Source of the DNA: Nonlabens agnitus
GTDB lineage: Bacteria > Bacteroidota > Bacteroidia > Flavobacteriales > Flavobacteriaceae
Direction: 5' to 3'
Length of the DNA stretch: 64,000 nucleotides
NCBI RefSeq assembly: GCF_002994045.1
Contig: NZ_MQUC01000003.1
Coordinates: forward strand, 844,501-908,500
Shown: piece by piece, positions 34,808-42,779 of the stretch
Layout of the letters: every line of letters starts with the position of its first letter
Position numbering within the stretch: the stretch's first letter is position 1
Position numbers and translations under genes: made by a program
The notes under the pieces: model-generated
Seen by the model: only the letters and a program-made list of their open reading frames with translations
The model's database searches: none
Told to the model about the DNA's origin: nothing

Positions 34808-35326
34808 ATGAAAAAGATAATAACCCTAGTCCTGTTTTTTGCACTTGCAATAACAGCAAACGCCCAGAATTTTGACGAAGTGGGCAATTTAAAGCACGTG
34901 TCAGAAACTAGAGTGACCAGTGCCATGTTCAAAATGATCGCTGGAATAGACAGCGAGGACCCAGAATTTGCACAATTGATGAAAACCGTTGGTAACCTTA
35001 AAGATTTAAGGGTTTACACTACCGATGATATGAACTCTGCTCAAAAAATGAGAACATTTACAGACGGAATGATTGCCAAAAACAAGATGGAATTATTGAT
35101 GAGCAATAAGGAAGATGGCCAGAAGTTCACCTTTCATATGCGCAAGGGCAACACTGATACTAAAATACGTGAACTGGTCATGTTCATGGAAGATGCAGAT
35201 GGCAATAAAGCAGACACGGTTCTTCTAGTCATCACTGGAGACCTTGATCTTAACGAGATTGCTAGAATTACCCAAAAAATGAACATACCAGGCCAGAAGC
35301 AGATAGAAAAAGCAACGCAGAAATAA
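34808..35326 (+). CDS. DUF4252 domain protein (exported)
   Basis: A 172-residue protein with a cleavable signal peptide ending AITANAQ. The mature region (FDEVGNLKHVSETRVTSAMFKMIAG ... DLKDLRVYTTDD) fits DUF4252, followed by KKM/KMNIPGQ at the end. Members occur mostly next to ECF sigma genes in Bacteroidota and their role is not known. It is the third gene of the sigma operon, 17 bases after the anti-sigma stop. Confidence 0.88.
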   Translation: MKKIITLVLFFALAITANAQNFDEVGNLKHVSETRVTSAMFKMIAGIDSEDPEFAQLMKTVGNLKDLRVYTTDDMNSAQKMRTFTDGMIAKNKMELLMSNKEDGQKFTFHMRKGNTDTKIRELVMFMEDADGNKADTVLLVITGDLDLNEIARITQKMNIPGQKQIEKATQK

Positions 35327-35351
35327 ATAACCACCACCAAAAACTTTTATC

Positions 35352-35930
35352 ATGAACAAGCTAATATTAAAAATTGTTGCCATATCACTAACAGTCATGG
35401 CGCTATTGACATCATGTAGTAACGAAGAATCACTTCAACAATTCTACGTTGACAGCGCAGAAAAAGATGGGTTTATCACCACAAGTATTCCTAAATCCAT
35501 CCTAGGAGTCGATGCATCAAAATTTTCACCAGAGTCACGTGAGGCTTATGAATCCATAGAAAAGGTAAATCTTATTGCTTTACCGGCAAAAGATGATAAT
35601 AAGGACTTGTACCTTACAGAATCGGCTAAACTGGATAAGATCTTTCAAAATGAGAAGTATGAATTACTGATGTCACACAGTAGTGATGGCGTAAAAATGA
35701 AGATGATGTTTGACGGTTCTCAAGATGCGATCGATGAGATCATTGTGTATGGCAGATCAGACGATATGGGATTAGGTGTCGCGAGAATTTTGGGAGATGA
35801 TATGAATGTGAGCGAGATCATGTCCATGATTCAAGAAGTTGAGATTAAAGACATCAACATTCCAGGCCTAAAATCTATTATAGGTGAACTTGGTATGCCA
35901 GTAAAGGAAATGAAGATGGAAACAGAATAG
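35352..35930 (+). CDS. DUF4252 domain lipoprotein
   Basis: A 192-residue lipoprotein with lipobox LLTSC. The mature part has FITTSIPKSILGVDASKFSPESREAYESIEKVNLIALPAKDDN and ends LGMPVKEMKME. It is a paralogue of the preceding DUF4252 protein, now anchored by a lipid. The tandem suggests the pair acts together in the envelope under the sigma factor's control. A terminator follows. Confidence 0.87.
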   Translation: MNKLILKIVAISLTVMALLTSCSNEESLQQFYVDSAEKDGFITTSIPKSILGVDASKFSPESREAYESIEKVNLIALPAKDDNKDLYLTESAKLDKIFQNEKYELLMSHSSDGVKMKMMFDGSQDAIDEIIVYGRSDDMGLGVARILGDDMNVSEIMSMIQEVEIKDINIPGLKSIIGELGMPVKEMKMETE

Positions 35931-35955
35931 ATTACAACAGTCAAAGGATATTTGA

Positions 35956-35988
35956 AAAGGCTCTTGCGGTACTCGCAAGAGCCTTTTT
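35956..35988 (+). terminator. Terminator of the sigma/DUF4252 operon
   Basis: AAGGCTCTTGCG pairs with CGCAAGAGCCTT and a T run follows. Confidence 0.9.
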
Positions 35989-36026
35989 GTTTTATCGCAT
36001 TTTTAAATATTCCTAAGCTATAAACG

Positions 36027-36034
36027 TATATTTG
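36027..36034 (+). promoter_or_regulatory. -7 element TATATTTG before ychF
   Basis: Perfect TAnnTTTG match 23 bases before the start codon. The -33 element is not clear. Confidence 0.5.
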
Positions 36035-36057
36035 CAGCCGCTTAAAAAAAGTCTTTT

Positions 36058-37152
36058 ATGAAAGCAGGAATCGTAGGTCTTCCTAATGTAGGTAAGTCCA
36101 CCTTGTTTAATTGTTTGTCTAATGCAAAGGCGCAAAGCGCCAACTTTCCATTTTGTACTATTGAACCTAATGTAGGTGTGGTAAATGTACCAGATCCACG
36201 ATTAGAGAAGTTGGAGTCTCTTGTCAATCCAGAAAGAGTAGTGCCAGCAACTGTGGAAATCGTGGACATCGCAGGACTGGTTAAAGGAGCCAGTAAAGGA
36301 GAAGGATTAGGGAATCAGTTTTTGGGTAACATACGCGAGACAGATGCCATCATTCATGTCTTACGTTGTTTTGAGAATGATAATATTGTTCACGTTGATG
36401 GTAGCGTTGACCCAATTAGAGATAAGGAAACCATAGATATCGAACTTCAATTAAAGGACTTGGAGACCGTTGATAAGAAATTGGAGAAGGTCAAAAAGGC
36501 TGCGCGAACAGGCAACAAAGATGCCATTAAGGAAGATGAAGTACTTTCAGCTGTAAAGCGTGCGTTGGAATCGGGTAAATCTGTTCGTACGGTGCAAGTA
36601 GATGATACCGCAAGACAAGAATTTATAAAGCCTTTACAGTTCATTACAGACAAGCCTGTTTTGTATTTATGCAATGTGAACGACGATGCAGCGGTTGATG
36701 GTAATGAATATGTTGAAAAAGTAAGGGAACTTGTCAAGGATGAAAACGCCGAAGTTCTTGTACTTGCTGTGGGAACGGAAGCAGATATTACAGAGTTAGA
36801 GGATTATGAAGAGCGCAAGGAATTTCTATCTGACATGGGATTAGATGAGCCTGGTAGTGCAAAATTGATACGTTCTGCCTATAAGTTGCTTAATCAAGAA
36901 ACCTATTTCACTGCAGGAGTTAAAGAAGTGAGAGCATGGACCATCAATGCCGGTTCAACTGCACCTCAAGCTGCAGGCGTTATACACACCGATTTTGAGA
37001 AAGGCTTCATACGCGCTGAGGTGATCAAATACGACACTTATGTGGAATATGGATCAGAGCAAAAAGTAAAGGAAGCTGGAAAACTTAAAGTAGAAGGAAA
37101 AGAATACATTGTACAGGATGGTGACATCATGCATTTCTTGTTCAATGTTTAA
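36058..37152 (+). CDS. ychF: YchF/Obg-family ATPase
   Basis: A 364-residue protein, the family's usual length. G1 GLPNVGKST, G3 DIAGLVKGAS, and the NxxD-type specificity loop in YLCNVNDD, which in YchF favours ATP over GTP. A coiled coil (KKLEKVKKAARTGNKDAIKED) and a C-terminal TGS domain (RAWTINAGSTAPQAAGVIHTDF ... GKEYIVQDGDIMHFLFN) follow. YchF binds ribosomes and is tied to oxidative stress response. Monocistronic, with a clear -7 element upstream and the tRNA gene downstream. Confidence 0.97.
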   Translation: MKAGIVGLPNVGKSTLFNCLSNAKAQSANFPFCTIEPNVGVVNVPDPRLEKLESLVNPERVVPATVEIVDIAGLVKGASKGEGLGNQFLGNIRETDAIIHVLRCFENDNIVHVDGSVDPIRDKETIDIELQLKDLETVDKKLEKVKKAARTGNKDAIKEDEVLSAVKRALESGKSVRTVQVDDTARQEFIKPLQFITDKPVLYLCNVNDDAAVDGNEYVEKVRELVKDENAEVLVLAVGTEADITELEDYEERKEFLSDMGLDEPGSAKLIRSAYKLLNQETYFTAGVKEVRAWTINAGSTAPQAAGVIHTDFEKGFIRAEVIKYDTYVEYGSEQKVKEAGKLKVEGKEYIVQDGDIMHFLFNV

Positions 37153-37190
37153 TCACGAGTTATATTTGACGCTTTAAGTAGCGATCAAAT

Positions 37191-37263
37191 CGGGATGTGG
37201 CGCAGTCTGGTAGCGTACACGGCTGGGGCCGTGTGGTCGCAGGTTCAAATCCTGTCATCCCGA
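37191..37263 (+). tRNA. tRNA-Pro (probable anticodon GGG), 73 bases
   Basis: Acceptor CGGGATG pairs with CATCCCG and begins with C1-G72, as in bacterial tRNA-Pro. The D arm is GCGC...GCGT and the T arm GCAGG TTCAAAT CCTGT. The anticodon arm is CACGG-CTGGGG-CCGTG, which gives a six-base loop, or ACACG-GCTGGGGC-CGTGT with eight; a seven-base loop cannot be drawn. With position 33 = T the anticodon reads GGG. CCA is not encoded. It is one base shorter than E. coli tRNA-Pro as I recall it. Confidence 0.85.
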
Positions 37264-37288
37264 CAAATGAGGCTTTCAATGCCTATCA

Positions 37289-37314
37289 AATCATAGCAAA
37301 TGCTATGATTTTTA
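37289..37314 (+). terminator. Terminator after the tRNA gene
   Basis: AATCATAGC (37289-37297) pairs with GCTATGATT (37302-37310), followed by TTT. Confidence 0.7.
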
Positions 37315-37878
37315 GTTATTTGATTTTTAAGAACACCATCTAAATTGGCTATCTTCAATTTAAAGGTTACCTGTAAGGTGGCTTTTTTTGCTTATGAAAA
37401 TGAGCGTATGTACCACTATTGCTGAATTTACATTGGTTTCAAATTTTTATTTTCAACAATTTTATGTGACCTAGAGTAATTTTTTAAGTACACTCTGCTA
37501 CGAATCTTAATAAAATTATTACAGCTTCCACCCTTGGTATTTCAGACTATCTGTTAATACCCAACGGATTTTCCCAAGTCTCAGAATAAATGTAAAGTTT
37601 AAGTTGTAACACTAATCACTATTAATATTCGAGTTTTACCCTACTTAGGTCATGGAGGCGAGTAACTACATCAATTAAGTCAAGCCAAAACCGCTATAGA
37701 TCCAAAAGCAGTGGATAATTGAAGGTAAAATATTTCCCGCAAGCAGCGTCAACACGCTATCCAAAATACGTCGCTAAAATATTATTTAGAATAAATACAA
37801 ATAGCTTGGAAAGTACATTTCCGCTGTATAAATTCGCAGCCAAATTCAACTATATATAATTAGTCTAAATAAAAACAA
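37315..37878. other. 564-bp intergenic stretch before the TonB receptor
   Basis: There is no coding frame of note. A weak hairpin with G-T pairs and a T run at 37368-37394 could be a second terminator. TATAAATTCG near 37827 weakly resembles a -7 element. I see no riboswitch or clear Fur box. Confidence 0.4.
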
Positions 37879-40308
37879 ATGAAAGTTCGTTCTAATTTCT
37901 CGTTATTATTAATACTGTTCTCTTTCATCTCTTACGCTCAAACTACCACCATCAGTGGAAGGTTAGTAGACAGTAACAATCAACCTTTATCTCTTGTTAA
38001 TGTTTCGGTTTTGAATTCTACTGTTGGAAGTCAAAGTGATCGCAACGGTGACTTTAAGATCTCTGGGATAGGAGAAGGAACAATTACCTTACTATTCTCT
38101 TCGATTGGATACAAATCTCGAGAAATTCAAGTTTCTATTCAAGATAGTTCGCCCAAAGACTTAGGAACCATAGTCCTCTATGAAGGGAATGAAATTTTAG
38201 GCACAGTTACTTTAAACGGCGAACGTCGCAATAAGTTTTCCAGAAAAAAGAGTGCTTACGTGGCAAAGCTTCCTCTAAAGGATATAGAAAACACACAGGT
38301 ATATAGCACAGTAACTTCTGAGTTGTTGGAGTCTCAAGTCGTGACCAACTTTGATGATGCCCTAAAAAATGCCACCGGCGTAGAGCAATTATGGACTTCC
38401 ACAGGTCGTGGAGGTGATGGTGCTGGATATTATGCCTTACGAGGTTTTTCTCTGCAGCCGCAACTGGTTAATGGATTGCCAGGCTTGACAAATGGTACCA
38501 TAAACCCTGCAAATATTGAACGTATTGAGGTGATTAAAGGTCCGTCAGCAACTTTATTCGGGAATGCAGTTTCTTCCTACGGCGGTTTAATTAACGTCGT
38601 AACAAAAAAACCTTATTCTGGAACCGGTGGAGAGCTTTCATTCACCTCTGGATCCTATGGTTTCAATCAAATTGTTGGTGATTTTAATACAAACCTTGAC
38701 AGCAATGAGAATCTCTACTTCCGTTTGAATACTTCTTACAGTACTCAAGAATCGTTTCAGGATGCGGGATTTAGAAACTCCTTTTTTGTTGCACCTTCAT
38801 TATCCTACCGTGTGAATAACAGGCTTTCGTTCTCATTCTATGGTGAGATTACCCAAGCCGAACAAACAAACCCTACATTTCTTTTTCTGAACAGAAATGC
38901 ACCAACAGAATCAGCTAATCTTGAAGAGCTCAATTACAACAATAAACTTTCTTTTACCAGCAATGATTTAACTCTTACAAATCCTACTCAAAACTATCGC
39001 GTTGAAATGGATTACAAACTTTCTGACAACTGGCAGTCACAAACATTGCTTTCTAAAAGCGCCACTTCGACTCGCGGTTATTACTCCTATCTTTTTGAAT
39101 TTGGCATTCTACCTGATGATACCTTTACCCGTTTCATTAGTAAACAGAACTCTCAAACTAATACTACAGACATTCAACAAAACTTCATAGGTAATTTCAA
39201 CATTGATGGGAAACGTAACCGCATGGTCATTGGACTTGATTACCTTAATGTAAACACAACTGATAATAGCACGGGTTATGTGTTTTATGGGAATGTAACA
39301 CCAGAAGGTGGGTTCAATGGCGACGATCCTTTTACACCTGATGTCGTAGAAGATGACTTGTTTCCATTATCCACTGCTGGCGTTGATGCCGCTCTTGAAA
39401 ACACACCTGTTGGTAATAATAATTCAAAATATAGCATCTATAGCTTATATGTTTCTGATGTGGTCAATTTCACTCCTCAGTTATCCTTAATGCTTGGCTT
39501 AAGACTAGATCATTTTGATAATAATGGTGACATACTTACTGATGAAGATGATTTTAATCAAACCGCCTTATCACCTAAGTTAGGTGCGCTTTATCAAATC
39601 ATTGACAATGAACTTTCGGTCTTTGCAAATTATCAAAATGGATTTAATAATGTAGCACCTCGTTTAGTCGGTGATCCTCAAGATGGCGCCCAAAGGTTAC
39701 AAACCTTTGACCCAGAGCAGGCCAACCAGTTCGAGGCTGGTATTAAGTCCAGTTTATTTGACAATAGACTTGATGGGACACTTAGCTATTATAATATTAC
39801 AGTTCAAGATAGGGTGATTCAAGATCCAGCAAACCCATTCAATTTTATCGCCAATGGAGAGGTAGTAAGTCAAGGAGTAGAATTGGAAATTAATGCCAAC
39901 CCTATCAATGGACTTAACATTAGAGGTGGTTATAGCTACAATGACAGTGAAACCACTAGAACTGACGATCCTCTCATTTTAAATAAAAGACCTTTGGAGG
40001 CAGGACCAAAAAATCTATACAACTTCTGGGCTAGCTATGCTTTTCAAGATAACACATTACAAGGTTTCGGTGTTGGGTTTGGCTTCAACGGTGCTAGTGA
40101 GAGATTTGTGAAAAACTACACCACCACTGGTAATTTCACTTTGCCTTCATACACGGTTTACAATGCTTCAGCTTTTTATGAAGTCAACAAGTATCGTATC
40201 GCTTTAAAGGTTAATAACCTGACCAATTTAGAATACTACAAGGGTTGGACTACGATAAATCCACAACAACCACGTGCAGTGCTGGCAAACTTCACCTATA
40301 AGTTTTAG
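37879..40308 (+). CDS. TonB-dependent siderophore-type receptor with CarboxypepD_reg-like domain
   Basis: An 809-residue outer-membrane receptor. Signal peptide to SYAQ, CarboxypepD_reg-like domain at about 24-105 (ISGRLVDSNNQPLSLVNVSVLNS), plug domain near 150-240 (LKNATGVEQLWTSTGRGGDGAGYYALRGF ... IERIEVIKGPSATLFGNA), then a 22-strand-type barrel ending in LANFTYKF. The RG(F)xxQ-type plug and NYQNGF barrel motifs resemble FhuA/FpvA-like siderophore receptors. The PepSY protein gene follows and probably works with it in iron uptake. Ligand unknown. Confidence 0.92.
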   Translation: MKVRSNFSLLLILFSFISYAQTTTISGRLVDSNNQPLSLVNVSVLNSTVGSQSDRNGDFKISGIGEGTITLLFSSIGYKSREIQVSIQDSSPKDLGTIVLYEGNEILGTVTLNGERRNKFSRKKSAYVAKLPLKDIENTQVYSTVTSELLESQVVTNFDDALKNATGVEQLWTSTGRGGDGAGYYALRGFSLQPQLVNGLPGLTNGTINPANIERIEVIKGPSATLFGNAVSSYGGLINVVTKKPYSGTGGELSFTSGSYGFNQIVGDFNTNLDSNENLYFRLNTSYSTQESFQDAGFRNSFFVAPSLSYRVNNRLSFSFYGEITQAEQTNPTFLFLNRNAPTESANLEELNYNNKLSFTSNDLTLTNPTQNYRVEMDYKLSDNWQSQTLLSKSATSTRGYYSYLFEFGILPDDTFTRFISKQNSQTNTTDIQQNFIGNFNIDGKRNRMVIGLDYLNVNTTDNSTGYVFYGNVTPEGGFNGDDPFTPDVVEDDLFPLSTAGVDAALENTPVGNNNSKYSIYSLYVSDVVNFTPQLSLMLGLRLDHFDNNGDILTDEDDFNQTALSPKLGALYQIIDNELSVFANYQNGFNNVAPRLVGDPQDGAQRLQTFDPEQANQFEAGIKSSLFDNRLDGTLSYYNITVQDRVIQDPANPFNFIANGEVVSQGVELEINANPINGLNIRGGYSYNDSETTRTDDPLILNKRPLEAGPKNLYNFWASYAFQDNTLQGFGVGFGFNGASERFVKNYTTTGNFTLPSYTVYNASAFYEVNKYRIALKVNNLTNLEYYKGWTTINPQQPRAVLANFTYKF

Positions 40309-40317
40309 TAAGATCTC

Positions 40318-40331
40318 GCTTTCGCGAAAGC
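40318..40331. repeat. Dispersed palindrome, exact copy
   Basis: 9 bp after the TonB receptor stop and 45 bp before the PepSY gene. Confidence 0.95.
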
Positions 40332-40376
40332 GATATCGCACCAAAACGGCAGTGGAACTTAAACCTACTTTTTAAG

Positions 40377-41609
40377 ATGACTTTCAAACAAATAATCAGA
40401 TCCATACACAAAATCCTAGGTCTTGCCAGTGGGACCGCGGTATTTATAGTGGCCATCACCGGTGCCTTGTGGGCTTTTAAAGATGAAGTCAAAGCCTTAT
40501 CAGATGATTATAAATATGTAACGGTAAGGGATCAACCTGTCTTAACCCCAACGATGGTGAAAGAATTAGCTGCAGAAATGTATCCAGGAAAATCTCTACA
40601 TGGGACGGTTTATAATGAACCAGGTGAATCTATAGAAGCCATTTTTTACCAAGAGTCACCTTTGTTTTATCGCAGCATTTTCCTAAATCCTTATACAGGT
40701 AAATTGCTACATACTGAAGATCATTTAACCGGATTTTTCGCTTGGGTACTGGATGGACATATGCATTTATGGTTACCTGATAAAATAGGAGAACAGGTGG
40801 TAGGAGTGGCTATTTTGATCTTTTTAATAATGTTGATTTCCGGTATCATTTTGTGGTGGCCTAAGCGGCGCAAAGGTTTGAAGCAAAGGCTAAGTTTTCA
40901 ATGGAAGGATACCACAAGATGGAAGCGCAAGAACTTTGATCTTCATTCTATAGGCGGCTTTTACATATGCGTTTTTGCACTGATTTTTGCGGTTTCTGGC
41001 CTAGCTATGTCATACGATTGGTTTCAGGCAGGAATTTATAAAATATTGGGAGGTGAAAAAGAAGTGACCTTTATGATTCCAGATAGCCCATATGAGTTTT
41101 CCAATAAAGGAAATGTCCAGCCTATTGACCGATTGCTACCGCAGCTTTGGGAGCAATATCCAGAGGCAGACAATTTTGAAATTCATTATCCTCATGCGCC
41201 CACAAGTAGTATCTATGTGGAGGTCTCAAATACTGATGGGGTATATTACGACTCAGATTACCTATTCTTTGACCAGACAACCCTTGCACCGATAACCTCC
41301 AAAACAATTTATAGTACGTACAAGGATCTGGAGTTGTCTGATAAAATTTTGCGGATGAATTTTGATATACATGTCGGTGCAATTGCTGGTTTACCAGGTA
41401 AAATACTGGCCTTTTTGTTGAGTATTCTCATCGCAAGCCTTCCTGTCACTGGATTTCTTATATATTGGGAAAGTTCAAAAAGAAAGGCAAAAGGAGGTAG
41501 CAAGTGTTTTTTTGAAATCATTGCAAAATGGAATTATTTAATGTGTCCTGAAAGGCCGGTTAACCGCCTATTTTTAATGCTTTATTGTGAATCCAAGGTA
41601 TTTAATTGA
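40377..41609 (+). CDS. PepSY-associated TM helix protein, iron-related
   Basis: A 410-residue membrane protein. Membrane helices near 15-37, 140-162, 195-216 and 340-365, with PepSY-type repeats (TVTPTMVKELAAEMYPGKSLHGTVY, NFEIHYPHAPTSSIYVEV). The His residues in HKILGLASG, LDGHMHLWL, DLHSIGGFY and DIHVGA lie at the membrane face and fit heme or iron handling, as in PiuB/FegB-like proteins. The last 34 residues after KRKAKGGSK look unrelated to the family and may be extra coding. It lies downstream of the siderophore-type receptor. Confidence 0.85.
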   Translation: MTFKQIIRSIHKILGLASGTAVFIVAITGALWAFKDEVKALSDDYKYVTVRDQPVLTPTMVKELAAEMYPGKSLHGTVYNEPGESIEAIFYQESPLFYRSIFLNPYTGKLLHTEDHLTGFFAWVLDGHMHLWLPDKIGEQVVGVAILIFLIMLISGIILWWPKRRKGLKQRLSFQWKDTTRWKRKNFDLHSIGGFYICVFALIFAVSGLAMSYDWFQAGIYKILGGEKEVTFMIPDSPYEFSNKGNVQPIDRLLPQLWEQYPEADNFEIHYPHAPTSSIYVEVSNTDGVYYDSDYLFFDQTTLAPITSKTIYSTYKDLELSDKILRMNFDIHVGAIAGLPGKILAFLLSILIASLPVTGFLIYWESSKRKAKGGSKCFFEIIAKWNYLMCPERPVNRLFLMLYCESKVFN

Positions 41610-41684
41610 AAATTCTTTGATCACGAAAAAAAAGGGAACGCACTGTTTGTAACTGCTGGTAAAATTCGGAAGAAATTTTTTGAG

Positions 41685-41704
41685 CGCATATGCTAGCACA
41701 TGCG
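41685..41704. promoter_or_regulatory. Imperfect inverted repeat upstream of the fasciclin gene
   Basis: CGCATATG and CACATGCG flank CTAG. It may be an operator; no factor is assigned. Confidence 0.25.
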
Positions 41705-41892
41705 AGAAATGTTCAACCTATTATCGTTTGATAAGGCAAGTGTAGATAAGCGACGTAAAAGAGCGGTAACAGCAACAATGTTCTACTGTTGTTTTATACT
41801 CTTCACGTTAATAAAAAACCAAAACCTTGAGATCGCAAAACCGTTAGTTGGCATCAGGCGTTTGTATGTGCAGATAACCTTAAAACAAAAAA

Positions 41893-42483
41893 ATGAATTT
41901 CAAGAACATCTTAAGAGTAGGAATGCTGTCTGCAGCCATCGCTATCGTTTCCTGTGGACCTTCAAAAAGCATGGAAGGTGATAAAATGATGAACAACGAG
42001 AAAACCGTCATGGTTGGAGGCGCAGCGATGTATCCTTCTAAAAATATTGTCGAGAATGCCGTGAACTCAAAAGACCACACCACGCTGGTTGCTGCGGTTA
42101 AAGCGGCAGACCTAGTGGGTACGCTGCAAGGTGAAGGACCATTTACGGTTTTTGCACCTACTAATGCGGCATTTGACAAACTACCAACAGGCACGGTAGA
42201 AAGCCTTTTAAAGCCAGAAAGTAAATCCGCTCTTCAAGGAGTATTGACCTACCATGTGGTGGCAGGTAACTACAGCGCAAAAAAGATAATTGATGCCATC
42301 AATCAAAACAACGGATCCTTCACGGTCACCACGGTGAACGGTCAGGAACTTGAGGCGAGCTTAAAAGGTGGTAAAGTCATCTTGACAGATTCAAATGGGG
42401 GAACATCCACGGTTACGATTGCAGATGTAAACCAATCGAATGGAGTAATCCATGTAGTAGACACTGTGTTGCTTCCCGCATAA
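41893..42483 (+). CDS. Fasciclin-domain lipoprotein
   Basis: A 196-residue lipoprotein with lipobox IVSC. The fasciclin (FAS1) domain is complete: NIVENAVNSKDHTTLVAAVKAADL, GPFTVFAPTNAAFDKLP, LTYHVVAGNYSAKKI and NGVIHVVDTVLLP. FAS1 domains mediate adhesion. The gene is a single unit with its own terminator; a different frame from 41700 overlaps its start and is not coding. Confidence 0.95.
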   Translation: MNFKNILRVGMLSAAIAIVSCGPSKSMEGDKMMNNEKTVMVGGAAMYPSKNIVENAVNSKDHTTLVAAVKAADLVGTLQGEGPFTVFAPTNAAFDKLPTGTVESLLKPESKSALQGVLTYHVVAGNYSAKKIIDAINQNNGSFTVTTVNGQELEASLKGGKVILTDSNGGTSTVTIADVNQSNGVIHVVDTVLLPA

Positions 42484-42510
42484 GGAATAGACTGCTTAGT
42501 TTTCATGTGA

Positions 42511-42540
42511 AAAGCCGCCTTTAAAAGGGCGGCTTTTTTA
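42511..42540 (+). terminator. Terminator of the fasciclin gene
   Basis: AAAGCCGCC (42511-42519) pairs with GGCGGCTTT (42528-42536) and T residues follow. Confidence 0.9.
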
Positions 42541-42745
42541 TGATCGCTTTTTAATCTTAGGAGGTGTCGTTAAAGGCACAATCTTCTTTTTCCTTGAAAT
42601 CAGAAGATGGGTGGAGATGATAATAAGCCCAAAATTTAAACGCAGAGGAGTTTGAAGAGGATTACCGTCCTTGACTGCGCTCTGGTATGATGGAAATGTT
42701 CCATCCAACTTCAGAAGATCTAAGAGATATGGACTAAATCTTATC
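42536..42745 (-). other. Open frame without a start, possible gene remnant
   Basis: The minus strand between the fasciclin and T9SS genes is open for about 68 codons (RFSPYLLDLLKLDGTFPSYQ ... LRLNFGLIIIS), ending TAA near 42536 and preceded by TAG. There is no plausible start. It may be a decayed gene or chance; the rest of this gap is empty. Confidence 0.2.
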
Positions 42746-42779
42746 TATAATTTCAAAAGAGATTTAGTAGAGTTTTTAC

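Noticed and set aside
41700-41981. 93-codon frame overlapping the fasciclin gene start
   Set aside because: No signal or family; overlaps a gene with a lipobox signal and a complete FAS1 domain in another frame.
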